From Nigrospora sphaerica (taxonomy: Eukaryota; Ascomycota; Sordariomycetes; Amphisphaeriales; Apiosporaceae): a stretch of DNA of 64,000 bases. Positions 9,338 to 19,980 of this stretch are shown here, one piece after another. The notes under the pieces are model-generated. The model was not told the DNA's origin. It saw nothing but the letters and a program-made list of their open reading frames with translations, and did no database searches. Position 1 is the first letter of the stretch. The number at the start of each line of letters is the position of its first letter. The position numbers and the translations under genes were made by a program. The DNA lies in assembly GCA_018287875.1 (NCBI GenBank), contig JAGVVL010000013.1:1674001-1738000 (forward strand). Direction: 5' to 3'.

Positions 9338-12300
9338 ATGCAGCCCATGCCGGCCGAGAATGGTCTGGGCCAGCCCCATGTCTCACCGCCAACCGCCGGC
9401 AGGCTGGAGCTTGAGAGCGACGACGGGAACATCCCGAGCGGCGACGACCACGAGGCTGACGACGACCCCGACGACGACCACGATGAAGGTGCTCGGCCCG
9501 GCAGCAAGCGCAAGAGGCCGGTTTCCGTTTCGTACGTCGCCCCCCTTGCTTGGCTCCGTCTTGCTTCTCACCTGCCTTGGCTCCTCCTGCTTTTTATCTG
9601 CCTCGCCTGCCTGAGCAGATGGCCCCCAAACACGGCGTCCTGCTCATTCGTCCATGGTCTCCGTTTCCACCGCCTCTGTTCCTAAGCGCCCTCTCGACCC
9701 TCCTCCTCATCCTCCTCCGTGCTGCCCAATCAGCAGCTCACAGTCTGCATTCTGCCTTACCCGAGCCTCAGTCCGCCTCTCCCTTTCCCGACCCGCCACT
9801 ACGGCCGACGGCCAGTCTAGTTTTGCTTACTGCCCACGTTCTCTTGACTAGCCAAAACATACTAACTTTAATATAACCTCAAGATGTGAGCTCTGTAAGC
9901 AGAGAAAGGTACATCGTCCGGGGGGGGGGGGCCCTCGGTCTCTTGTCCCGCGTCATCGGGGCTGTCGCTAACGACACATCAGGTGAAATGTGACCGGGGT
10001 CAGCCTTCATGCGGCTGGTGCAAGCGTAACGCCGTTCACTGTGAGTATCGCGAGCGGAAGAAACCCGGTCTGCGGGCGGGCTACGGCCGGGAGTTGGAGC
10101 AGCGCCTCGACCGGCTGGAGGAGATTCTGAAATCACATTCCGAGATCCTGCACAGCTCTCTCCTCCAGCCCCCCCACGCTCATGCCGCCCCCAGTGCCCC
10201 CAGCGCCCCCAGCCTCCGCAATAGCAATGCCAGCGTCCCGAGTGACCATGGCACGCCGCGCGAGCCGCTGCCCATGTTTCGCCAGAGCGAGACGCTGCGG
10301 ACCCCCCAGGCCGAGACGGCCCTGTTCGTGCAGAAGCCCACCCCCTACGTCCCAGCCTCGCAGGGCATGGACTTTGGCATGGCGCCACAGACCCCGTCGA
10401 TGCATTCCGTGCATGACGGCTTCCAGTCGCAGATGCAGCTTTCGGGGATTTCGCCTACCAACACCCTTCCGGCCATCCCGACGAGCGCCGCAGCGCAGGA
10501 GTACTACGGTACCAGCCAGTCCATGCAGTCGCCCGGCCTAAGCGTGTCCCACAACCAGACGCAGATCTCGTCGGACCACGACCTGCCGCCTTATGACCTG
10601 CTGTACGCGCTGGCGGATTTGTACTTCAAGCACATCAATACATGGTGCCCCATTCTCCACCGCAAGTCCACTCTGGACTCCTTATTCGGTCCATCGACCC
10701 TGGATGAGACGGATCGGATCCTGCTCCATGCCATCGTCGCCACCACGCTGCGTTACTCGACCGATGCCCGGCTGACCGAGGAGAAGCGGCGGCACTATCA
10801 CGATGTCTCCAAGCAAAAGGTTCTACTCTATGGGTTGGAGAACTCGTCGGTCAAGTCCCTCCAAGCCCTGGTCATTCTTGCGCTCGATCTCGTTGGCAGC
10901 GGCAACGGTCCGCCGGGGTGGAACATCATGGCGCTCATCACACGCTCCGTGGTGCAACTTGGATTGGCCGTCGAGCAGAACTCGGTCTCGGTGTCGCCAA
11001 ACTACGCCTCCATCTACACGCTCCGCGCCATGATCCTGCCCGAGCCCCGCGACTTCATCGAGGAAGAATCGCGGCGCAGGTTGTTTTGGATGATCTACCT
11101 GTTGGACCGCTACGCAACCATCGCGACAGCCTTCGAGTTTGCCCTGGACGATAGGGAGATCGACCGGACGCTGCCTTGCCGAGACGACCTCTGGATCAAG
11201 AATCAAAAGGTCGAGACGAGGTGGTTCGTGACGGGTGACCACCCGCCGGACCTGCCGGACCACGACACGAACAAGCCTGAGAACCTTGGGGCTTTTTCTT
11301 ACTACATAGAGATCCTTGGGATACTCTCCAAGATCCACAAGTTTCTGAAGGAGCCGGTTGATATCAGCGCGCTGACGGACGTGGAGAACTGGCAGTTGCA
11401 GTATAAGAAGCTCGACAACCAGCTGACGGCGTGGAAGTTCGGGCTGCCCGGGGAGTACGGCAACATGGCCAAGCTGTTCCAGCCAGGCAGTAAGACGCTC
11501 AACTGCGCGTGGGTGATGCTGCACGCGACGTACCATACGGCCGTGATCCGGCTGCACTCGTCGGCGGCGTACCCGACGACGCGGTCGCCCATCTTCACGC
11601 CGTCGTACAGCGCCAGCCAGCGGTGCCATGGGGCGGTGGAGAACATCGCGGCGCTGGGCGAGTTCGTGGTTCAGAACGGCATGCTGGCCAAGCTGGGCCC
11701 GCCCTTCGCCTTCACGTTGTGGGTGGCGGCGCGGCTACTGCTGGTGCACGGCTCGACGGTCGAGCACAAGCTGTCGCCGCAGATCGCCTTCCTTGTCGAC
11801 ACGCTGCGCGACCTGGGCCGCGCCTGGCCCGTGGCGGCGCGCTACTGCGAGCTGCTACAGCGCGTCCTCGACGAGCACAGCGACAGCGAGCGCGCCGGCG
11901 ACCGCGTCGCCCCTTCGTCCGTCCGCATCCTCGCCGATATGCGCCGCACCGCCTTCGACCTCGACCTCCTCATCGGCCGCCAGCCCCGCCACCACAGCAA
12001 CCTCGCCCCCGGCGGCGGCGGCAGTCGCCTGGCCAGCGTCACCCCTGCCCGCACCCCGGCCCCCAATGAGCTCGAGTACCTTGACGTCTTTGACTTCTTC
12101 AACGTGCCCCGTTTACCCTTTGGCAATGACGCCCCCATATCCCAGCAGCAGCATCAGCAGCAACCACAGTCGTCCAACGGTGGCGACGCTGGCCTGGCGG
12201 GCAGTCAAGACATGGGCAGCGGCCAGGAAACCAGTCCACATTCGGCCAATTCCATGAACGGAGGCGGAGGCCCCGGTAATGGAGGTGGAGGGGGAGGCGG

Positions 12301-12421
12301 GGGAGGCGGGGGAGGCGGGGGAGGCGGAGGATCTGCTCTCGGCGGTGGCGGCGCCAACGAGTTCAACATAACGAATTTCATGGTGGACGCCAATAGCGAC
12401 TGGCTGTTCAACCAGTCTTAA
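9338..12421 (+). CDS. Zn(II)2Cys6 transcription factor, probable RhaR/PDR-2-type L-rhamnose regulator
   Basis: Nuclear fungal-specific activator of 885 residues. Exons are 9338-9531, 9884-9908 (a 25-nt microexon) and 9983-12421; introns are 352 and 74 bp. The first intron has an ACTAAC branch site. Splicing builds an intact binuclear cluster, C-x2-C-x6-C-x6-C-x2-C-x6-C (CELCKQRK^VKCDRGQ...CGWC...), with the second intron inside it, a position I recall as common in this family. A KRKR-containing acidic N-terminus precedes the cluster. A linker and coiled-coil segment (GRELEQRLDRLEEIL) follow, then the fungal middle homology domain (ADLYFKHINTWCPILH, RRRLFWMIYLLDRY). The C-terminus ends with a Gln-rich patch and a long Gly run. 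The role in rhamnose metabolism is inferred from adjacency to LRA3: regulators of the RhaR, PDR-2 and TRC1 type are reported beside LRA genes. The family is certain; the orthology is moderate. Confidence 0.9.
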
Positions 12422-13914
12422 CCGACCAAACCTTGCTGAATAGGATACCCCTCGTGTGCGTGTCCGTGTGTTCGTGTTTATGTGTGTTCAGCGGGCAGCA
12501 AACATCATCTTCAATAGCCACCGGGTGTTTCTTGAGCGAGCCAGCGTCTTTCGGGTTCGTTCGGGTTAGGGGCGTGGCGCAGGACGAGGGCGACCCGGCC
12601 GAAAAAGGAAAAAGTCGACTGCTGTATGAATTATGCCGCCCGTGTACTCGACGGATGGGATTTCCCATGGTGGGAAACAAAGGGAGGCAAGGCGTTAGGG
12701 GTTAACGGTCTTTCGTGGTGTTAATTCGTTGCTTTGCGTCGGAGGGGGGTTGCGCGTCCCTTTGGGCCGTCGATTCAAGGAGACCTCGAGCCGCCGGTTC
12801 AGTGATTCTCCATATCGATGAGTCCGGGTCTTGTCAGTCCCTGCGGTCATGGTTCCGTGACATGAATGTTGCTCCAATTCCAACTCCAACTCAGGACAGC
12901 AGTATCCCACATGTCCCCAGCAAGGTGGTGGCCATGAGAACAAGGCTGTGGGGTACTAGAGCAGGGGGTTGCTGGCGCTTACCCCCTTCGATCTGAAGAA
13001 ACGATGCTGGACTATCACCGGGCCTTGATGTGCCTCGATATACTACACTATCATTTGGCACTGATGCTCGCTTAAAGTTCACGGCGTGGGTTTGCCAGGA
13101 ATTGGCCAGCGAACGGCAAGGATCGCCACCACGGAAACGATCAACTCATAGTACCGACGTGCCCTGTTTTCTTTGGCGCGGGCACCGAAAGGGCCGTCGT
13201 ATCATTGGCAGAAGCGAGAGAAATATTTTCTCCCTTTGTTAAGAGATTCTGTTTATGTAGCAGCATCGTGATTTCGTTGAAAGTGGGGTAATTGCCTCCC
13301 TTTTGTTTACGGAAGTGAGAACGCATGCGTTACTCCGGTGCTCAGACCAACTATTGTCTAGCAGGTAACTGCAGAAAAGGTGCGTAGGAGCAAAATGTAA
13401 GCTTTCGCTTTCTTTTCCTCGAACCGAGTCTGACTCCTGCATGACACAGAAGTCACATCGCCGCCCTGGGTATTCATTCCTGAGAAGTATAAGCTCTTCC
13501 GTAGGGTTGAGACGAGACGATGACACCGCCGATTATCCACCTCAGCAGACATCAGCATGAACAAGGCAAGAGCTAACCCGCAAGACAGAAAAGGGTTAGA
13601 GACCGTCGTACCTTGGGACAGTTCCCGCGCTTGCCAAGAAGGGAGGTGCTGGGTCCTTCCATTTTGTACTTTCTATCCAACGTTGCCGATTTGCAGCTGG
13701 TCAAGACGACGAATTCATTCTCACCGTATCTCATGATCAACACTCGTAGCAAGATACACCACGCAGGGGATTCAACGCATTCAGTATTACCTTGGCTTCC
13801 TCTACTGACCGCTTCGGCGCTTCCTCCAAGCACCGACCTTCTACCCCGTCTCGACCACATCTTTTCCCAACGTTAACTACCCGCCGCATCACCATAATTG
13901 ATCAAACAGCCAGG
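12422..13914. other. Intergenic region, nothing supported
   Basis: About 1.5 kb holding the 3' UTR of the regulator (a GT-rich stretch begins just after the stop) and the promoter of the BTB-like gene. Frames are short and broken. No repeats or RNA genes were seen. Confidence 0.55.
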
Positions 13915-14654
13915 ATGGAGGGCAAGAATCTGGTGGAAAGCCTGAAGTACGACGCCATTTCCCCGTTGACATTTGGTTCTTCCGAAGCTCACAAGTTCAT
14001 AGCCAGCAACAGAAGATGGTCGTTCTGAGGTGTAGAGATGGGATCCACTACTACGTCCACAGTGCGCTACTGGGAGTGGCTATGATCCACGCCATTCCGG
14101 GCCTTCTGGAGCGGAATCCTTGGTACTATGAAATATACCTTTCGGAATACGACCGCCGAGCCGTCGGCCACTTCGTCCGCGCGGTCTATTCTCTCGCCCA
14201 TGGCATAGATATGCCCCAAATTTTCAACCCCGGGCCCGATTGGCAGGCAATGCTGTACGAGCTGCAAGTGATTGCCGACCTGGAACGAGTCCTGATCCAT
14301 ATGTGCAGTCCTTGGAAAGACGACATCGATCGGTGCGTCGTGAAACCCTGCGAAACAGTGATCCAACACCACTTGTCACTGCATTGGACCGACACTTTGG
14401 GGTTTGATGCGCACAATTCCCTGCAGATGACAGCCGTGCAGGAAGCCTGGTACCGATGGTCGTGTGTCGAATTCACCGTCGGCGACCCGGGCAATTTATA
14501 CCGGATTCAGATCATGTCGGCCCTGGTCTCAAAGGTGGTGGAAACCTGCCCAAAGGAGGCTATCAACCAATTGTTACCGTACATGGATCGAGGGTTCTGG
14601 CGGGCCCTCCATGATGAGTGGGAGCGAACTCAGCAGGCAATACCTGCACCGTGA
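13915..14654 (+). CDS. BTB/POZ-like domain protein (hypothetical)
   Basis: The body of the protein reads VVLRCRDGIHYYVHSALLG, then LLERNPWYYEIYLSEYDRRAVGHFVRAVYS and YELQVIADLERVLIHM. This is the order expected of a fungal BTB/POZ fold: a VHSALL helix, a hydrophobic LSEYD-x-R-AVGHFVRAVYS segment and following helices. Two models exist. With a 56-bp intron (GTACGA donor at 13947, CATAG acceptor ending 14002), an ATG at 13915 gives 227 residues starting MEGKNLVESLNQQQK. Without it, translation would start at 14016 for 212 residues. Reading straight through from 13915 hits a stop at 14026-14028, so either the intron is real or the 5' end is frameshifted. Such proteins usually act as protein-interaction modules; no partner can be inferred here. 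Confidence 0.55.
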
Positions 14655-15131
14655 TAGCCAACGATTTCCTACAGCGCCTCCATCTCCCGACAGGTAAGGC
14701 AACAGCGACGGCAAGCAGGGCAGTGGGGAATGAAGACCGACAGCGAGTTCGTTGCGATGAGGGGCAAGGAACATCTCGCGGGTAAGAAGTCTGCATATGG
14801 CCATCGGTTTTGGGGGAGGGGTTGGGTGGTACATGTGCTCGACCTACTAACTCAGTATTGGTTTGCGACAGCGTTCACGGTTCAATAATACCAAGCTTCA
14901 CCATGCAAGCACGTCGTCTCCAGCTTGGAAATGCCACCAGTGTTTTCTTGAGGACAGCAGTAGCCGGCCAGGGACATATAGCTGCAGCAGAAAAAGTACA
15001 GACGAACGTAGCAATGGGGGTGCCCCTTCCCAGTTAGGATAGCGCCTTGCTTGATCATTTCTTTCTTCGTTGTTGTTACACGTATGTACAATACATAGGA
15101 AGGGGGGTCCGCGCGCGACAGGACGTCCTCT
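14655..15131. other. Short convergent intergenic region
   Basis: Lies between the 3' ends of the BTB-like gene (plus) and uL22m (minus). Probably 3' UTR sequence. Nothing else was seen. Confidence 0.5.
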
Positions 15132-16303
15132 CTACCAGGTGTAGTGCTGGCGCTGGGCGGTGATGGGCCGGTTGGGCAGGTGGACCCAGGGCTTGGCCTT
15201 GGCCTGCTTGTCGACCTTGGCCTCGTGCAGCCGTATCCTCGTCTTCTCCTCCTTGAGGACGAAGTTGATGTCTGCGTTGGGGAGAGAGGGTGGTGTCACC
15301 CCGTCATGTCAGCTTCTGCCGGGGAGAACGCAAGGGAGAGAGGGGGCGGGGGGGGGGGGGGTGGGACAGAAAGACTCACGAGTCGAGGGCTTCCACATGG
15401 CGCTCTGGCGTCCGCGGGCATGGTACTGCACGCGGAAGCCGCGGTACGGGCCCTTGCCGACCCAGGCCTGGTCGACGTAGAGGCGCGTCGGGTCCGTCAC
15501 CTCGATCAGCTTGCCGTCCTTGGTGCCGTCCTTGACGCGGATCTGGCGCGGGGCGGGCAGGAGCTCGCCGTTGGCGGCGCCGAGGCCCATGCCGCGCTTG
15601 GCGATGGCCTCGTCGCGGGCGAGCTCGAGCCAGTAGACGAGCTGCTTGCCCGTCTTCTTCTTGGTGAAGCGCATCTGCGTGATGGCGTCCTCGACCGTCT
15701 TGCCGGCGATCTGGTGGGCCAGGTGCACGAGCTTCTTGGTCGACGTCTCCATGTTGTCGCTCTGGAAGACGTGGTCCTTCTCGACGAGCTTGAGCTTCTG
15801 CTCCTTGGTCATCTTGTTGCCGTTGCGCACCATCTGCATCACCTTCTTGCGCTGCCAGCGCACGCGCCAGCGCGGGTCCGGGTCGACGGCGCGCATGATG
15901 TGCTCCTTGACCAGCGTTGGGGCGTACATGTCGGCGCCGGGCACATCCGACTTGGCCGTCTTGGCCTCGGTCTCCTTGAACTCGTCCTCGAAGATGGACT
16001 CGCCGGCGGTGCGGTCCGTCATGCGGTCCATCATCTTCTTCTCCTGCTGGCGGCGCGTGAGCTCCGCCGTGAGCGGGTCCGCCTTGGGCTCCGACTTGCG
16101 GCCCCAGGTGAAGGGATTCCACGAGGCATGGCGGCGCTGGGCGTAGGGGAGGAGGCGCAGGGCCGGGTTTGGTGCTACTGCTGCGGACCGGGCTGGAACA
16201 TGAGCGTCAGTCGTGGATTCCCGCGGAACGCGTGGACGGCCGGGGGGGCCGACGAGGGCGTACCGGTCTGAACCAGCCGCCGGGCCGGTTGATGGAGGCT
16301 CAT
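15132..16303 (-). CDS. MRPL22: Mitochondrial ribosomal protein uL22m
   Basis: Component of the large subunit of the mitochondrial ribosome, with the uL22 fold lining the exit tunnel. Exons on the minus strand are 16303-16264, 16192-15380 and 15271-15132; introns are 71 and 108 bp. The product has 330 residues. The spliced N-terminus MSLHQPARRLVQTARSAA is rich in Arg and Ser and lacks acidic residues, which suits a mitochondrial presequence. The core reads KLVHLAHQIAGKTVEDAITQMRF followed by TGKQLVYWLELARDEAI, VDQAWVGKGPYRGFRVQYHARGR, and the terminal exon ends HLPNRPITAQRQHYTW. A longer upstream frame exists but uses intron sequence; the splice at GTACGC restores the frame precisely. Divergent from COX9 across a 417-bp gap. 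Confidence 0.88.
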
Positions 16304-16720
16304 GGCTGCGGATCGGCGTCTGCAATCGGTCCCTCTGGCGGCAAAGGTCGCGATGGTCGCGCAGTTCGAGGCGGCCCCAAAAATTCGAGGACGGCCCGGC
16401 CTCGGGCGGGCTGCCGAGGATTGGCCGTGCATGCATTAACCCATTTTATGCAACTGAGCTCCCTCAATGTCGCTATGTGCAGTCACGTGCCGAAGCTTTC
16501 CTAAGCTTTGGCGTGGGCTGAGCGGGTGCGCCTTCCCTTTTGCCGGGCCGCTGGCGGGCTTGGCTGGGCCGGACACAGCGAAACTGGAGCTCCAAGCACC
16601 TCCAGTCATTTGTCGTTCGATTTCCAGCGCGAATAACTTCACTCTTACTCCTCAGACGTCACCCCCCCAGACAGCCACCCACATCGCAATCTCCCCTCCT
16701 CCCGTACCATCGAAATCACA
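16304..16720. promoter_or_regulatory. Bidirectional promoter between uL22m and COX9
   Basis: 417 bp separate two divergent ATGs, both of nuclear-encoded mitochondrial proteins. An inverted CCAAT box (ATTGG, 16420-16424) and a palindromic CACGTG element (16484-16489, context GTCACGTG) lie between them. CCAAT is bound by the HAP/NF-Y complex and CACGTG by Cbf1-like bHLH factors. Their use here is inferred. Confidence 0.6.
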
Positions 16721-17179
16721 ATGGCCGTCAAGCCCATCACCGGTGTACGTGCTCCGCCGCCATTGGCCCCGCTTCGCGCGGTCCCAGGACTGATTTGATG
16801 GACAGATGCTCCGACGGGGTCTCGTCGCGGATCTCAGCATTGCTCTCGGTACGTCACCCTCCCCCACCTCCGGCCGCCCGGCCTTGCTCGACACGACCCT
16901 CTGCGGCGTCCCGGCGCCCCCGGAATATCCACCCGGGGCGGCCCCTTGCGGCAATGGCGACTGACGAAACTCTCAGGCATTGGTGCCGTTATGGGCAGCG
17001 TCTTCTGGTACGCCTCACCGTCTCCGATCTAGCCTCAATTCCCGCACGAAACCCCGAACCCCCCGACTACTCTCTGACGCGTTCTCTACAGGCACGGCTA
17101 CCACATGCCCCGCACCCGGGGCCGCGACAACTTCTACGCCAAGCTGGAGCAGGAGCGCGCCGCCCAGCGCGGCCACTAA
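16721..17179 (+). CDS. COX9: Cytochrome c oxidase subunit VIIa (Cox9), 4 small exons
   Basis: Small inner-membrane subunit of respiratory complex IV. Exons are 16721-16744, 16806-16848, 16977-17007 and 17092-17179, with good GTACGT/GTACGC donors and AG acceptors. The product has 61 residues, close to yeast Cox9 (59). It begins MAVKPITGMLRRGLVADLSI, continues with a single membrane segment (IALGIGAVMGSVFWHGYHM) and ends in a charged tail with DNFYAKLEQERAAQRG. The PITG-x-x-RR start, the W-x-G-x-HM after the membrane segment and the (K/N)FYA-x-L pattern match Cox9. No single open frame covers it, so ordinary ORF calling misses it. Confidence 0.9.
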
Positions 17180-18156
17180 AGTCGGCACGGCCACGAGTGC
17201 CCGCCGCGGGAATGGGATGGGAAACAGGATAGACGACAGGAGCAGAGCAGCAATGATATCTTGCCGATGCCACGTTCCCTTCGGCCCGCCTGTGCCTGGT
17301 GGAGCAAAGAAACGTGTGTGCCATGCGACTAGACGGCAGCGGCGGCCATGGCCCTCGATACGACTGCGGCTTCAACAGAAGGCGGGGCCCCTCGAGATCT
17401 GTACTATACGAGTGGAAGTTTCCAGCCAATTTCAGACTCGATAGACGCTATGCTGCCGCCGTACAATCCGGCTGGGATGGTGGGGAACGGCTGCCACCCC
17501 GTCTGTGCTACCGCCCTGGTGCTGTGATACTGCCTACGTACGATATTGATCAGGACCTGGACGTGATACACGGTCATCGCCGAGGCTGGGTGAGGGATTC
17601 TGGGCGATACGACTTGCACAGGGGCCCGACTCCTTCGCAATAGGGTGCGTGAACCGATGCGTATCTGGGCATCCGCCGCCGCGGCCCTGCTTCCGCAAGC
17701 TTGCGGCAGGAGTGTACCCAGCCAGTTCCCGCCGTTCGGTCACATGGGCGCCACCGTGAACGTATGCGTACTAATGCCCGCTGTTGTATAAGTGTATACG
17801 CCGACCTTGGGAACGAGCGAGTGCTCAACTTCCAAGTAAGCAAATGGATGCTGTAATTCGGGTTGGTTCTGTGGGTCAAGGAGAAGAACTCGAGTTACAA
17901 CATGGCAATATATCGACTACAAATGGAAGCAACTATTCCGAGCTGTGGGTTAACGAGAGTGAAGGGCGCCAAACGCTGGACACCACCCACGCTTGAATAG
18001 GTTGCGACATCGACAGGTATTCGCAAGGTTCACTGCAAGGCATCTCTGGCCGGTTCAGGCCTGGCCGGTATTATTGCAGACTTGCCCAGCGGCACTAAGG
18101 AACACTGGTGATAGACTGGAGACGATCTCGAGCAGCTGGGTTTCCCGAAGCCATTA
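17180..18156. other. Intergenic region, nothing supported
   Basis: Convergent gap of about 1 kb between COX9 and SOM1, probably both 3' UTRs. Short frames only. An 8-bp inverted motif, GCTTGCGG/CCGCAAGC, around 17690-17705 could form a small hairpin. Confidence 0.5.
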
Positions 18157-18574
18157 TCAGCGCTCCCTGGCTTTCAGCGCTTGTGGCTCATCCTGGGCTG
18201 TTGACTTGGGGGTGGCACCGGGGTGGTCAAAGCCGGCCTGTTGCCGCTGTTCCTCCCATGCCGTTGTCTCGACCATGAAGCTCCCGTTCCTGTCCTGGCA
18301 CCTGTTGGATGGAGGGTTAGTAAGAGTGCCCTCGTCATGGCTGGCGACGCCCTCACCTCCTGTACCAGCGCTGCACGGGCCAACAGCGCACCGGGCTGTT
18401 GCGGTCCTGCGGCCGGTCGATCTCGCACTCGTACTGCAGCATCCCCATGAGGGCGCACCGAGCCAGGTCGACGTCGCGGACGCCCGGCGGCAGTTTGCGC
18501 TTCTTGCCCTGGAGGTCCGTCTGGATCTCCGCCTCGATGGTGGACGACGGAAAGGTGCGGCACGGCGGCGTCAT
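18157..18574 (-). CDS. SOM1: Som1 family mitochondrial export/inner membrane peptidase component
   Basis: Som1 is a small intermembrane-space protein needed for substrate processing by the Imp1 subunit of the inner membrane peptidase in yeast. Two minus-strand exons, 18574-18357 and 18301-18157, with a 55-bp GTGAGG...CAACAG intron, give 120 residues. The start MTPPCRTFPSS resembles the family start (PPC-x-TFP). The middle VRDVDLARCALMGMLQYECEI and SPVRCWPVQRWYRR^CQDRNG carry the conserved Cys pattern, and the intron falls between the two Arg codons and Cys. The tail FMVETTAWEEQR also fits. In-frame residues upstream of this Met are low in complexity and were left out. Identification rests on recalled family features, not a search. 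Confidence 0.82.
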
Positions 18575-18852
18575 GGCGACGTGCCGTCTTCTTTTTTGGG
18601 CCCCTCCCCTCCCTGTCTCTCTCTGTCTCTCTGCTCGCTGCCCCGCGGCGCCAGAGCTCCGTAACAGCAACAACTACCGTCAACGACGGCGGGCCCGAGT
18701 GGCTGGCGAATTGAGGCGCGCCAAATTGAACAAAACAACCCAATGCGGATTGAAGGAGAACGCCTTCCGAATTTGGTCAGAAAGCCTGGCGTCTGGGGCA
18801 GCACCGAAGCGAAGGAGAGAAAAGAAGGAGAAGGAGAAGAAGCGCCCCGGCG

Positions 18853-19980
18853 ATGGTACGCCCGGACGAAATGGAGTCGGCTGCAGCACGACGGGTCGGC
18901 GCGATGGTTCTGGGCGAGATTGAGGAAGAGAGTCTAGAAGAGGTAAGATGATACCAAACCACGGCACATGACGACCCGAATCATACTACTTTCGGCTTGG
19001 ACGTGAGAAGCGACGAGCAGATGGGAGTTCGTTCCTGAGCTACCCCATGTCAAGGCCGCTCCCGCTTCTTCCTGCCCGAGCCTGGCCTTATCTTATCGCT
19101 GGATGGCATCACCACCCTGAGTTACCAGCTCGTACGACCTGGCGCACCGGACGTGGCACATTTGTCGAGATCGTACACGTTCTGCTGCCAAACAGACATG
19201 CCAGACGACTGTATATCATGCGCTAGGGTTTTGCTAATAGTTCCTCCGCAGTTGTTGTCCCGCCTCCGCACGGCGGGCTCGTCGTCCACCTCTCCCAGCA
19301 CGCCGCAGAACCTGCATCCTCGGCTCCCCATCCCCTCCCTAGCCAGCCTCGCGGCGCGCCACCACCAAGCCTCGCAAAGTCTGCCGCCTCCGCTGCTCTC
19401 GCTGTCGGGCCGCTACCTGCCCTTCCTGTACCACCTCGTCTCGACGCTGCTGGCCGCCCCGCACGAGTACGCCGTGGTCGTCGTGGACCAGGACCACAGG
19501 TTCGACGTCACCCGGCTCGTGTCGGCGTCTTCGTCCCCATCGCCGCCTGCGGCCGGGACCGTCTCCCACGGGTGCACGGTCGCGGACCTGCATCACCTCT
19601 ACGTCTACCGGCCGGCGCGCGGCCCGCACCAGGTGCCGGTCCAGGCCTGCGTCGCGGCGGCGCGCGAGCACATGCTCTACGGCCAGCACGGGAGCCGGCA
19701 CCGCGCCTGGTGGGGTACCGTGGTCATCGGCGGCGGCGGCGCCGCCACTGCTGCCCCCGCCGGCGAGAGGGTCGTGGCCGACGTCGTGGCGAGCTGGAAG
19801 GGCTGGCTACACGTTCAGCGGCAGGAGACGACGCCGTGGGTCCGACCGGGCGCCAGCCTCGAGGAGGCCCGGGCCGAGAGGGCGCGCCAGGCGGCGGCGG
19901 AGGCGAGGCAGAAGGATGCGATCGTGTGGGAGGCCCGGGCGCGCGAGGGTACGTATGTCTGGACGGAGACGCGGGACTGA
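18853..19980 (+). CDS. Conserved-looking hypothetical protein, possible RecA-like fold
   Basis: Two exons, 18853-18942 and 19252-19980, give 272 residues. The first ends LGEIEEESLEE at a GTAAGA donor. The second starts LLSRLRTAGSS after a TTGCTAAT...CGCAG acceptor. The 309-bp intron is long for this locus and the 5' exon is the weaker part. The core has a buried beta-strand (YAVVVVDQDHRFDVTRL), then DLHHLYVYRPARG, then HMLYGQHGSRHRAWWGTVVIGG, then VVASWKGWLHV. Strand-D-strand organisation and the paired strands recall Rad51/XRCC2-like P-loop paralogues without a Walker A motif, but that is only a fold guess. The coding reads as a real protein with a sharp Ala/Arg-rich helical C-terminus. The function is unknown. 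Confidence 0.6.
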
